This document shows, in pieces, positions 50,066 through 62,008 of a DNA stretch of 64,000 bases. The translations under genes and the position numbers were made by a program. The stretch comes from Seminavis robusta (Eukaryota; Bacillariophyta; Bacillariophyceae; Naviculales; Naviculaceae). The stretch spans positions 1-64,000 of the forward strand of contig CAICTM010000234.1 of assembly GCA_903772945.1 (NCBI GenBank). The letters are read 5' to 3'. The notes below the pieces were generated by a model that searched no databases, was not told the DNA's origin, and saw only the letters and a list, made by a program, of their open reading frames with translations. Position 1 is the stretch's first letter; each line of letters opens with the position of its first letter.

Positions 50066-53000
50066 TCACCGAATTTGATTTGACTTGACAAGTGTCTGAA
50101 GGGCACGCATTTTGCTCTGGATCTGGTTCAGCTTTGCGAAGGCGCTGTCAAGAGTCTCAACGTTTGGACTCTTCCCTGGTTTTCTGATCCGCACACGCTG
50201 CTCAGTTGAGAACGGTCTTGGTTGTTTCGAAACGGCATCCTGGGAGCTTAGAAGCACTCGAAGACGGGCAATCTTCTCTTGAACCCGATCAAAACCTTCG
50301 CACGCCTCTTCAATTCTCTTGACTCGAGGAGATACTTTCAGGTTTCGCACTGCTTGAGAGGTGCCCGGTTTCCTGTACACACGTTGCTGAAGAGGCTGGC
50401 GGTGGATATCGTCCCGCGAGTACGGCTCAAGTGGAACTTGCCTCGCAGCTTTCATCAAAACCCTATCCATCACTCGCGGGGGGTCCGGAAGGGCGCCATT
50501 CTCTACAGAATGCGGGTCGGTCGGGGGGTCCCTTCGAGCAGCACGATTAATCGGTGGGTCTCGATTACTTCGGGAAACCTTTGGTTGTTTTTGGCTGGCC
50601 CTTGCGATTCTCTTTAGCAGAGGGTCGTCAAGAGTTGACTCGTCGTCGCGTTTCGTTTCTTTCGTCTCTGGCTCCCTCTTGGGAGGCTCTTCCACCAAGG
50701 GCACGGATTTGTCTGCCGCCACGTCGTCCTTTGGACTTTCCACATCCTTCTTTTGAACTTCGTCTGGTTTCTCCTCTGGTTTGTTTGCTTCCTTGTTCTC
50801 CTTTTCATCGTGTGACAGTGACGATAAACTTCCGCTTTGGGGTCCAAGCGCCATGCTCACAAACTGAAGCCGAAGTAGTTAGCATCGCGAGTCACATTGA
50901 ACGAACAACAACACTACAGTACTACCTACCTCTTTGTAGCTAATCTTTCCATCTCCGTCCAAGTCAACCTGAGCTATCAATTTGTTCAAAGCTCTCTCAT
51001 CAACCGAGTCATCGTCCGTCAAAGCTTCTCCGAGAAGTGTCTTGAGTTCCCCTTGCAGATCATCAATGCAACCGATGCGAAACGTTAGTCGAAGGAGAGA
51101 AGAAAACGGAAACGCAGCACACGCAATCATTCCTTCGTACCTTTTGTAAGATCCCCATCGTCATCAACATCAAAGATCCTAAAAGCCTTCTTCAGGTTTT
51201 CCTTGCTGAGCAAGTTCTGCTTGTCCATCGCCCCGAAAAGAAACTCAGAGTACTCAAGTTCCCCAGTACCTAGCAAAACAAACATGACAAGAATGATCAG
51301 ACTATGACAGACGGTAAAGGAAAACAGAACAAGAGCCCAACATCTTACCATCGGCGTCGACGTGCTGGTGTTACAAAATAAATGATGGGTGAGTTACTCA
51401 AAATTGCGAGTTACACAACAAGCAAAGAACGAGCCAGTCGTACCAAGAATATTGTATCGATTTCTTGATCGGTGAGTTCTTTACCAAAGTACTTCTCGTA
51501 GCCTAACTTGACCTCTTCTCGGTTTAAGCTTCCGTCATGGTTCAGGTCAATGGCTCGGAAGACATCATCGATTTTCTCTTTCTCTTCTCTATCCATCAGT
51601 TGGGATGCGATAAACGTGCACGTTGCAATTTTCAGCTTCGACTGGGCGTCGAAGGCTTCCAAATTAGCGAGAGCCTGCATGGTGGTGTCCCTCAAACCTG
51701 CTGGTGTTACACGTCGTTTCATCTTTAGCCACGGGTGCTTGAGAGCCTCCACTGCAGTGGGTCTTTGGGTCTCGTCCCATGTCAAAAGCAGTTTTACGAA
51801 TTCCTGAGATTCATCCGACAGGGATTCCCAGACGGGATCATCATACTTTACCGCCCCACTGACAATGTTGGTGAATGTTTCTTTGTCCGTCTCCCCCTTG
51901 AACGGTTGCTTTCCAGTAAGAACAATAAAGGCTATAACGCCACAAGACCAAACATCACACTTCTGTCCATAAGACATGCCCAACACCTCGGGAGCCATCT
52001 GTCATCATCGGCAGAGTAGCGTAAGCAAGACTAGCCTCGCAAACGACAGTCAATGTAGTCAATCAAACCTAGTGTAACTCACATATGACATGGTGCCAGC
52101 AAGTTCGGTCAACTTGATCGTGGGTTTTGATACGATCGCTTCTCCGAAGTCAATAAGTTTGATATGGTTGAGATTCTTGTGTTCTTCCAGCAGAACATCT
52201 GTTTGCAACCAACGAAGGAGCCCGAATGTGAGACAACGGGTTACTAAACCGCAGCAAGCTTTCTTGCGACTTACTCCCAGGTTTCAAGTCTCGATGGATG
52301 ACATTGTTCTTGTGCAAATAGTTTAGACAAATGAAAATCTGCTTCATCAATATGGCAGCGTCCTGTTCCTCAAAGGTGCCTCGCTTCTTAATCTCTCGAT
52401 GCAGGTCTCCACCCTCGCTTACGCCAGTTACGATGTAGTAATGGCGTTTGTCCTCAAACAACTGCGAGGATGATACAATCACGGTTAGAGCAGCCCGTTG
52501 TAACACTCCAGAGTTACAAAGATCGACATACCTCTGATACGACCAAAACGCGGGGGTGACCACGAAAAGCGTCAAATAGTCAGAACTCTGCAAACAACGA
52601 TGCCAACTGACTACCTCCCATTTACCTACCATGCATTTGAATGATATTTGGGTGACTGAGCTTCTTGAGAATATGGAACTCCTTGAGAAGCTGCTCATTC
52701 TTGGCTTTGTTTTTCTTGGCCTTCTTCAGCTCTTTCACGGCCCGAACTGTACCGGATTCCTTATGAAGAGCGGAGCACACGGTTCCGTAGCTCCCTGCGC
52801 GCAAGCCAAGATTAGAAGGAATACTGTCGTAGGCACCTTTGACGAGTTGAAACGAAACACGAACGTACCTTTTGCGATGAATTCGACGATTTCATAGTGT
52901 TCAGTCAACTTGCCCAAACGGTGGGAAACAAATTGGGTTGCACTAAGCTTGATGCTGAGGCTCCCTTCACTCCGATCCAGCGGATCTTCAGACTCCGTTG

Positions 53001-56000
53001 TCGCTGGATCTTCAGATTCCGTTGTCGCTGGATCACTTAAAGGTTCCTCTGATTCGGCCTCCGCATTCGAAACCTTGTCTGCTTCACTGGTTGGGGCTGG
53101 TGTTTTTGCCTCAATTAGAGCTGCGGGGATGCCCGCAATTTGGAGGAATTCCTGGCGAAGACAAAAGAGTCAGTGGTGAGATATGGAGCCATCGGGACAC
53201 AACATTTGGTCTGACGGGACCACAATATGCCATTGCGCTACTTACATCGAATGAGACCTTGTCGTCTGCATTCTTCCCCATCTCCGCAGAGATCTTCTTG
53301 ACGGCCTTCTTTTCCAGCGAAAGGTCAAACTTCAAAAGGTCCTTGAACTCCTGCATAGTTATGTCTCCGGTTTTGTCCTTGTCAAAAATTTGGAACACTT
53401 TTGTAGCCAGATTTTCCCTGCTCAGAAGATTCTTCTTGTCCAGAGCACCAAGCACAAATCCGGCGTAGTCGAGCGTTTCACTCCCAGCAGCGTCGAAAAG
53501 CTTGAAGGCACTATCCAACTCACCGATACTGAGGTCCTTTCCGAACACTTCAGCATATCCGACTTGAACTTCGCTTCTTGTGAGTTTGCCATCCTTGTCG
53601 CCATCGATTGTCTGGAAAACTGCCTTGATTTTCGACTTTTCTGACTTCGGGAGGAGTTGCGAGGCAATGAATGTGCACGCAGCATCTTTTAGTTTTGATT
53701 CCGCGTCGATTTCTACCTCTTCTTTTTCTTTCTTTGTTTCGACAGCTTCAACTTTCTCGGGAGGCTCCGCAACTTCGGTTTTCTCGGGAGGCTTCGTAAC
53801 TTCCACTTCCTCCTTTTTCGGCGGCTCGAGAGTCTTGATAACGCGGCTTGTTCCATTGCTGGCAATCCAGGGATGCTCCAGTGCTTGAGCAGCCGTGGGA
53901 CGCAAACTTGCATCCCATGTCAGCAACTTGTACACGCAATCCTTGGCATCGAGAGAAACGGACTCCCACGCTTCATCCGAAAACGAAAATTCGCCGTTCA
54001 CGATATTCGCAAAGGTTTCTTCGTTTGTCGAACCTTTGAACGGCTGCTTGCCAGACAATAACAAGAAAAGTATAACCCCGCATGACCAGATGTCGCAAGG
54101 ATAGCTGTAACTCATCCCAAGCACCTCCGGAGCCTATGTATACGTGGTGTTACAACGAGAAAACGACGGGAAGGAAACGGGTTAGAGCAGCATATCTAAC
54201 AACCGAGTTGCAGAGAGTTTGGGGTCTGATGTACTCACCATGTACTCGACAGTTCCCACTGTTTCAGATAGCTTTTCATCAGGCTCGCAGCGTGTCGCCA
54301 TGCCAAAGTCGATAATTCGAATCCGGTCCGGGTCGTCTTCTTCCAACAGTATGTCTACGAGTGCATTGAGGCCACAGATTAGGCCTGGTTTGGGATCTGA
54401 ACAAGCATGCGACAAAGGGACTTACTTCCATCTTTCAAGTCTCTATGAACCACTCCGACACCGTGAAAGTAGTCCACACAGGAGAGAATCTGTTTCATTG
54501 TTTCTGCCGCCCTTTTCTCGGAATACGGGCATTCATCTTCATCCATTAGTTCCGTCGTCAAGCTCTCGCCCTTGCAGATATCTGAAACTAGAACGTAGAA
54601 CTCCTCATTCTCAAAAAGCTGGGAGTTCGAAAGCAAGAAGGGGCATTGGGTGAGTAACAAGTAGTTTTGGTGCGGTGTACAGATCGTTCAGGCTTACTTC
54701 TGCGACACGGTGGTTTTCATTGCATAAGTAGTAAGTAAACATATCATTGTCAATTGACACTGACGGTGAGCACGCAGTTCCAGGCTTGAGCTTCACTCCG
54801 TACAAGCATTAAACGCACCATACACCACAATGATATTCGGATGATCCAAATCCTTGAGGATTTCGAATTCCTGAAGGACGAGCTTGTTGTTTGGTTCGTT
54901 CTCGGGCGATTTCTTCATCTCTTTTGCTGCAAGAGTAACTCCTGTTTCTTTGTTTTTTGCCGAGTACACGCTGGCAAACGAACCCTTCCCAAGCTGATCT
55001 TGGATCCTATAGTACTCAGTGAATCTCCCTTGTCGCCGACCAACAAAGTTGCTCCCGCGTCTGGGTGGAGGTTCAGAAGAAAAATCTCCAATAGAATGAT
55101 TGAAACTCATCTCCTCCTTCACTTTCACCCTTTTAACAGCGATACCCTTCTTTTCCCCCTTCCCATCGCCAGAGCCCTCGCTGCTCATGGATACAACTTC
55201 TTCAGACAGGCTCTCATATTCTGAGCTACTACCACCATCATCTTCTTTTGTTGCCTTCTTGGGGCTCTTCTTTTTGTCATCGCTCTTCTTGCTTGTCTTC
55301 TTCCCCTTTTTGCTGTCCTCAGACCCTTTGCTCCCTTCATCAGTTTCTTCACTTTCTGAATCACTAGACCTTGAGGCCTTCTTTTTCTTCTCACTACCAT
55401 CCTTGTTTGGTTTCTTGCTGGTCTCGGCCTCTTCAGACTCACTGCTCCCTTCTTCACTTTCTGAATCACCGGCCTTTGATTTCTTGCTTGGCTTCTTTGA
55501 TTTTTTGTTGGACTTGGCTTCTTCAGATCCACTGCTCTCTTCATCACTTTCTGAATCGCTGGTCTTTGAGCCTTTCTTCTTCTTGTCATCACTCTTTTTG
55601 CTTGCCTTCTTTCCATTTTTGCTTCCCTCAGACCCTTCAGACCCACTGTCCCCATCTTCAATTTCCGAATCACTTGTTTTTGAGCTCTTCTTTTCCTTCT
55701 CATCACTCTGCTTGCTTGGCTTCTTTGACTTCTTGCTGGCCTCAGCTTCTTCAGACTCACTGCTCCCTTCTTCGCTTTCTGAATCACTAGCCTTCGAGCC
55801 CTTCTTTTCCTTGCCATCACTTTTCTTCTCTGGCTTCCTTGACTTCTTTGACTTCTTACTTGCCTCAGCCTCTTCAGACTCACTGCTCCCTTCTTCACTT
55901 TCTGAATGGCTATCCTTTGAGCCCTTCTTTTCCTTGTCAGCACTTTTCTTCTTTGGCTTCTTACTGGCCTCCTCTTCAGACTCACTGCTCCCTTCTTCAC

Positions 56001-58253
56001 TTTCTGAATCGCTAGCCTTTGAGCCCTTCTTTTCCTTGCCATCACTTTTCTTCTTTGGCTTCTCGATGGCCTCCTCTTCAGACTCACTACTCCCTTCTTC
56101 ACTTTCTGAATCACTGGTCTGCTTGGAGCTTGGGTTCTTTGTGTCTTTTTTCTTGTTCCCCTTATCTGCCTTTTTGTTGGTTTCAGTTTCTTCTGATGCA
56201 CTGCTCCCATCTTCACTTCCTGAATCAGCCTCAGTTTGCTTGGAACTTGACCCTTTTGCATCTTTGTTGCTGCCAGCACTTTTCTTGCCTGTCTCTCCAT
56301 ATGATGAGACATCCTTGCTGTCACCACTGATCTCCTTGCTTTTTGTTTCCTTTGTGCTTGACTTTTCAACTACATCATTGTTGGACTGAGCCTTGGTACC
56401 TGTCAACTGAGAAACACCATCTGCCAGCTCCCCTCCTATGGCCATGATCATGTTGCCAATTGCGCCTTGGACAGGCTCACTTGCTGTTTGATTGGACTTT
56501 GCGGCGGCACTTTCCTCATCTGCATCACTGATATCCCCATCAGAAGATGCCTCTGGTGGGGCTTTGCTTTTCTGCTTGTTGCCTGCACTTGCCTCATCTG
56601 AATCACTGATGGCGCCATCAGAGGAGGCTTCTGGTTGTTCTGTTCTCTTCTGCTTTTTGCCTTTGCTTTCCTCATCCGAATCACTAATGGCACCATCCGA
56701 GGAGGCTTCTGGTTGTTCTTGGTTCTTCTTGTTGCCTTTACTTTCCTCATCGGAATCACTAATGGCACTATCCGAGGAGGCTTCTGGTTGTTTTGCTCTT
56801 CTTGTTGCCTTTACTTTCCTCATCGAATCACTATGGCCCATCGAGGAGGCTTCTGGTTGTTCTCTGTTCTTCTTGTTGCCTTTACTTTCCTCATCGGAAT
56901 CACTAATGGCACCATCGGAGGAGGCTTCTGGCTGTTCTTGCTCTTCTTCTTTTGGCTGCACTTTCCTCATCAGAATCACTCATCTCGCCCTCAGAGGAGG
57001 CTTCTGGTTGCTCTTTGCTCTTCTTCTTTACAACGCTACTCTCTCCTCAGAGTCACTGATTTCACCACCAGAAGAAGCTTCTGAGAGGGCTTTGCTTTCC
57101 CTCTTCGAGGCTTTGCTCTCCTCATCCGAATCACTGACTTCACCATCCGAGGGTGCTTCTGATGGAGCTTCACTTTCCCTGTTGGAGGCTCTGCTCTCTT
57201 CATCAGAGTCACTTATTTCACCACCAGTAGAAGCTTCTGAGAGGGCTTTGCTTTCCCTTTTGGAGCTTTGCTTTCCTCATCTGAATCAGTGACTCCACCA
57301 TCCGAGGGTGCTTCCGATGGAGCTTCACTGTCTGTCTTGGAGACTCTGCTCTCTTCATCAGAGTCACTGACTTCACCACCATCGGAAGCTTCTGAGATGG
57401 CTTTGCTTTCCCTCTTTGCAGCTTTGCTCTCCGCATCTGAATCACTGACTTCACCATCAGAGGGTGCTTCTGACAGAGCTTCGTCGTCATCTACCTCTAT
57501 TCTGGATCCCCCGTCATCCGAATCAGATATATCGCCCTCCGAGTTTGCATCAGGGCCAGCATTGTCGTCTTCACTTGCAGCAACGCTTATGTCGTCATCG
57601 TCTGAATCGCTGACAACACTTTGATCCTCATCATGCTGGGACCGTTCAATATCATCTGACCGGCTGCCATCATCCACTTCTGACCCACCTTCCGAGATCT
57701 CACCAGCAGATGCCTGGCTACGATCTTCGTCGTGATGACTATGTTCTTCCTCTGAACCACTGATGATTTCCCCCCTTGAATCCAGGTCATCATTGTCGAC
57801 ATCATCACCGTACCTGGACCCCTCTTCGTCCCCTGAGCCTGATTGATAAGACCCGCGGGAACCTCCATCATCATCATCATGGGACCCCCTGGAACCTCCT
57901 TCGTCATCATAGGAGCCCCTGGAGCCGCTACCTCTGGAATACTGCGATTCATCGTCATATCGAGACCCATCCGCCGACCCACTCACTCTGGAATCAAAAG
58001 AACCTTCGTCATGTGAGCGTCTGGAACCGTACGATCCTTCTTCACCACTATACGATCCTGCTCTGGAACCTTCGTCATCATATCTTGATCGGTCTTCGTC
58101 CGAATCACTAACGACAGAGCCAGCAGCCGATTCAATGTCGTCCTCGTCACCGTAGGGATCGCCTCGCCTGGGAGGGTGGTCTTCCCCGTCGCTGTCGCTA
58201 ATGGCATCGCTGTCGCTGACGTAGGAGTCGCTGTCGGACAATAATTCGGACAT
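50066..58253 (-). CDS. Tandem double calcium-dependent protein kinase with acidic repeat N-terminus
   Basis: One gene encodes two kinase-plus-EF-hand modules. Exons: 58253-54819, 54699-54698, 54618-54426, 54354-54239, 54133-53246, 53151-52869, 52794-52630, 52533-52532, 52461-52275, 52198-52083, 51998-51444, 51364-51349, 51269-51141, 51051-50930 and 50863-50066. Kinase 1 has LGKGSFASVYSA, AAKEMKK, VVHRDLKDGN, IIDFGMA and APEVLG. Kinase 2 has IAKGSYGTVCSA (first loop Gly replaced by Ala), AVKELKK, VIHRDLKPGN, LIDFGEA and MAPEVLG. EF loops of module 1: two canonical (DGDKDGKLTRSE, DKDKTGDITMQE) and two degenerate. All four of module 2 look canonical. Exon 53151-52869 runs unbroken from EF4 of module 1 (EFLQIAGIP) through a DPATTESED-repeat linker into the kinase 2 loop, proving the fusion if transcribed. 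Exon 1 needs frame corrections in its repeats. The C-terminal 260 residues are disordered and basic. Expected role: Ca2+-activated Ser/Thr phosphorylation. Confidence 0.85.
51349..51364 (-). other. 16-nt exon in the second EF-hand of module 2
   Basis: CACGTCGACGCCGATG lies between acceptor AACACCAG and donor GTAAGATG and supplies HVDAD of the loop DADGTGELEYSE. The frame is preserved on both sides. Confidence 0.8.
52532..52533 (-). other. Putative 2-nt microexon, kinase 2
   Basis: On the coding strand TATCAG|AG|GTATGT. The upstream exon ends CAT-G and the next exon begins TTG-TTT-GAG, so the two bases complete a Glu codon: HPNIIQMHELFEDK, the family pattern. Flanking introns are 96 and 70 nt; without the microexon the single intron would be 168 nt and out of frame. 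Confidence 0.65.
54698..54699 (-). other. Putative 2-nt microexon, kinase 1
   Basis: On the coding strand GTCGCAG|AA|GTAAGC. It completes the Glu codon between TAT-G and CTT-TTT-GAG: HPNIIVVYELFENEEF. Flanking introns are 119 and 79 nt. It lies at the same codon position as the 2-nt exon in kinase 2. Confidence 0.65.
55170..58253 (-). repeat. Ser/Asp/Glu/Lys-rich coding repeats of the double CDPK gene
   Basis: Two repeat types. Nearer the kinase, about eight units of 30-40 residues follow SDSESEEGSSESEEAEASKK then a Lys-rich part. Upstream, units of about 20 residues follow EASSDGAISDSDEESKGNKK. The N-terminal third is DDEGSRGS-like. The frame changes near 57262, 57041 and 56960, and several compensating indels lie near 56820-56850. 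The reverse strand is open over long stretches only because of this composition. Confidence 0.85.
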
Positions 58254-59699
58254 GGCTTTGTGGAACCCAAGGTGTGTTGTCGTTGTAGTGGTGTAATGGA
58301 TGCCAACTAAGTGGAACGATATTGCTGCCGAGTTACCCTGGTATACACGGTGATGGGTGGGCAGAGAGCGGCAGATTCTGAGCAATGGTTTGGGTATCAA
58401 GTTTATTTGTTGGAACAGGTTACCCACAATGGACAGGTACGGGTACAGGAATGCCAACAGGCAGGGAGATTGCTATCGTCGCTATAGCTTCGGTTCGGGA
58501 TTGCTTCTACTCTCCTCGATGTCGGGCAGCCACTTCCATCCTTTTTGATAGCTTTCTCATCGTTGACACAGCAACCATGCAGACCAGCAAGGCTGGTTGA
58601 CACAGATTTAGGCGACCAACCATTGAACGGAAGGACGGTTTGGCAAAAAAGGCCAAAAGTCTTTGTTGTCCTTTGGAGTTATTCCCACTTCTATTTTAGT
58701 CGCGCAGCAATCCACGGCGGCTTGGGATGCACCCACACCGCTCCCAAACCACCAGACACCACTGGGCTCCGGTTGACTGTTGGAAGATCTTGGATGCCAT
58801 TAGGATAGAGTAATGTTGCGATACTTTGCTACTAGTAGCTAGCTAGTAGCTAGCCATCTTTTATAGCTCTTCATGGACCTGCCACTCCTGCTCCCGCCCC
58901 ATGGCATTGTTTCATCATTCAAGCCAGTCACACCATCTGGGTAAATTATGGTGTGGACGGTCCTGGTTGTTTCGTGCTGTCGTTGGCTACTATCATGACA
59001 TCGTGGCTGGCTGTGATTTCCATCTTTTATAACTCTGATAGGGTGGTACCGTACTTTTGGGTTACGAACTCTAGCCAGCTTCCTTACCGTATGTTGTGCA
59101 CCAGTAAAGTATGTCATACTCGTTCGATACCGGGAAAATCGATGTTAAATTTCGTCTCCCGGAGACGATTTGCTTTTAGGGGTAAGGGTACCGATGGGGA
59201 GTGGAGGTTTGAATTATACCCCGCGCGCATTACTTAGAGGCCTCTGTAGAAGTCTACGTATTCGACTAGTATTGTATTGACGGGATACAGTCAACGCATG
59301 TACATGCACATGAAAGTCGCCTTGCGTTCTTCACATTTTTCGCATGAATGAGGATCGGGGCGAAGCAGAGAAAGGGATGAGCGCGCGGAGCGCGCGAATA
59401 CTAGGTGTTGGTAATAAAAGATTTATGGAAACGGAGACGAGCCAGGAGGCATATCAATCTTTGTCAATCCCTCGATTTGGATCCAGGATACCAGGCTATC
59501 GGTGCTGGTATTCATACTGCTGCCTATTACTGGTAACAGTCTGGTACCTGGTAGCTGAATGTCTCCCTATGAGATCAAGATCTCCGCTCTAGCTTGAAGA
59601 AGCACCCACTAGTTAGCTAGAGTGCCAGGTACTCGCTCTGTCTTCTCACCTCACAGCTCTCCTGTCTGTTGACACGCTGGCTGTTGCGAATCAATCAGC
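58254..59699. other. Intergenic region without a supported gene
   Basis: About 1.4 kb between the CDPK start and the amidase start. No convincing coding sequence. CTAGTAGCTAGC motifs occur at 58830-58856. The parts next to 58253 and 59700 should hold divergent promoters. Confidence 0.5.
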
Positions 59700-61719
59700 A
59701 TGGATTCGAAAGTGGCGCCCATTGCCATTTCGGCGTTGCTGTGTGGTATCTTTGCATCGAATGCGGTTCATCACACCCCGGAACAACTGTTCCAGTTGCT
59801 GAATGTCATGGGGCTCATGATTTCGGTGATTCTCTTTGTTGGCAGTGTCACCAGCGACATTGCCCTTCACAAGCATCCAAGAATGGTCTTGGGCACGAAA
59901 GCATACGACCTGCAACCCATCTTCGCTCCTCGTGTGGATGGCATTCTGTTGAAGATCGCTTCGTGGTTGCTGCGAAATAGTCTCTTTGGTCACTTGGGCA
60001 GGCGCTTCTTGGTAAACCTCAATGGACCCGATGAGATGCGTTGCCTGGCCAATCAGGCGCTGAAACAGGGATATCCCATTGCCTTTCTCCCGCTACGACG
60101 AAACTCACCACTCCAAGTCACCGATGAAATGGCCGCTACCGCGACGGAGGCGATTCAAACAGGGATTCCAATATCCTATGACACTCAGCAAGTGGTTGGA
60201 GTCATGGACTATTATCAGGCATATTCCAAGGGAACTGTCACGCCTTCCGAAATGATGCTGAGAGTCTTTGACGCCATGGAGAAGTTCCAGTGTATGAACA
60301 TGTTCATGGAGTTCAGCCGTGAAAAAGTGCTGGAGCAGGCCGAAGACAGTGACGAAAGGTGGAAATCAAAGAAACCGTTGAGTGTATTTGATGGAGTGCC
60401 AGTGGCTGTCAAAGGTATGCGCACACTAGCTGGGCTTGCCTCTGCCCCGTGGCGATGACTGCTCGAATCTGATACCACACTTTCGACTAATCATTGTTCC
60501 GACAGACACTCTGGATGTCAAAGGTTTCGCCACGTTCGAAGGAAAGCCGCGGGTTGCATCAGACTCCGCCTCCAAAGAGGACGACATTATGGTCCGCCGC
60601 CTCCGCGAAGCAGGGGCGACTATAGTGGCAACTACTGTAATGACAGAGTTTGGACGTTGTCCCTTGGGATACAATTCACACTACAAAGGGCCATTCAATC
60701 CATACGACGAACGGTGCTACACCGGCGGATCGTCCTCTGGTTCGGTCGTTTCTGTAATGACTGGAGTGGTTCCCATTGCCATCAGCTTTGATGATGGCGG
60801 ATCCATCAGGCTCCCAGCCGCCTTGTCGGGAGCGTTTGGGTTGGCACCCACATATTCGCGGATCCCATGCTCCCACGTCGATTCTTTGGTTTCTGGGAAC
60901 ACACATGCTGGCGTCAATACTGCTACAACCACAGACACTGCACTGGCGTATGCTCTTTTGGCACAAAATGAAAGCAAACACCACTACGGACAGTGGTACG
61001 ATGGAGGCAAAGAAGGACCACCACGTCCCCACCTTTGCAACTTTGCGAACATCTCCGACCTTTCGGGAGTACGGATAGGGGTATTTTGGGATTACTTCAA
61101 CGATTGCGATGATGAGATAAACCAACGGTGCAAGGAGGCGTTGCAACAGCTAGAAAGCCGTGGCGCACGGATTGTGGAAGTGACAATACCTCACCTGAAT
61201 GCCCTTGATTTAGCTCACGGTTTCGTGGTCTCTATGGAACTGTCCTATATCACCGAAAGAGAATACCACACGCGAAGTGACTTGGAACCTGCAACTTTGA
61301 TACAGCTTGCCGTTGCCAACAGCATGTCAGGTGTTGAGTTTCTAGCTGCCAGTCAATTGCGCGGATGGGCCATGGCCTACATGGAGAAGCTCTTTGCAGA
61401 GGAGATTGACGTATTTGCCACCCCAGGCATTCCAGTGACGGCACCTCCCATTCCAAAAGGGGCGCTTGATTCTGGAGAGTGCAATTTCCCGCTCATGGGG
61501 GAGATCATGAAGTATATGTTCTTGGTAAACCTGACGGGGATCCCTGGTATGATTGTGCCAATCGGGTACGCTGGAAACAGAATGCCGACATCACTGCAGC
61601 TCATGGCTGATCACTGGAATGACGCGCTACTGCTGCGGCTCGCTCATTGCATAGAAAAGCACATTTTTCGGCGCCAAGATCCAAAACACTTCGCCAAGAT
61701 CTCTCTTGCCAAAGGCTGA
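59700..61719 (+). CDS. Fatty-acid-amide-hydrolase-like amidase
   Basis: Two exons, 59700-60414 and 60506-61719, with a 91-nt intron (ggtatgcg...gacag) splitting the codon for Asp in VAVKDTLDVKG; 642 residues. The N-terminus has a hydrophobic segment (about 38-52, VMGLMISVILFVGSV), as in membrane-bound FAAH enzymes. Amidase-signature residues are present: the catalytic Lys in DGVPVAVKD, the cis-Ser in the Gly/Ser loop YTGGSSSGSVVS, and the nucleophile Ser in DDGGSIRLPAALSGAFGL. Amidase-signature enzymes hydrolyse amide bonds; FAAH acts on N-acyl-ethanolamines and fatty amides. The substrate here is inferred from architecture and length only. The C-terminal pocket segment (IPVTAPPIPKGA and GIPGMIVPIGYAGNRMPTSL) is conserved. 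Confidence 0.9.
60415..60505 (+). other. Intron (91 nt) in the amidase gene
   Basis: Donor GTATGC after GTCAAAG, acceptor TTCCGACAG. Splicing restores the conserved catalytic region around the Lys; reading through ends at TGA (60456). Confidence 0.85.
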
Positions 61720-62008
61720 AATTGGGCAATAATAAATCACCGAGACAATGCTACCGAAAAAGCATGGGGATGGGAAGACCCTTCGAGATTGCTCGAAAGG
61801 GAATATGAAAGATTTACGAGAGAGTGGGAATTGTGTCCTCGAATGATTCCATCCTTGTGCATCCCACGATTTGAGCCATCTCAATCTCCACTTTCTAGTT
61901 AATTTCAATTTTTAAAATCAATTAAGCTACGTTTCATCTTTGCTGAAAACCACTGGGAATATCATATGATCTTCCAAAATCACTACACGTCCATCGCCCG
62001 CAGCCAAT
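61720..62008. other. Convergent intergenic region
   Basis: About 290 bp between the ends of the amidase and the NAD(P)-binding gene; AT-rich toward 61900-61930. Nothing coding recognised. Confidence 0.5.

Noticed and set aside
52462-52629. A single 168-nt intron in kinase 2 without a microexon
   Set aside because: Every canonical donor-acceptor pair tried breaks the LFEDKRHYYIV frame or adds a stop. The 2-nt exon gives canonical borders and the expected Glu, and the same solution works in kinase 1. It remains the main alternative if the acceptor is non-canonical.
55185-56369. 394-residue Lys/Gln/Arg-rich frame (-)
   Set aside because: An out-of-frame shadow of the same acidic repeats; the true frame continues into the kinase domain.
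55100-56389. 429-residue open frame (+) of Ser/Leu/Phe-rich sequence
   Set aside because: It is antisense to the Ser/Glu/Lys-rich CDPK repeats; the openness follows from their codon composition.
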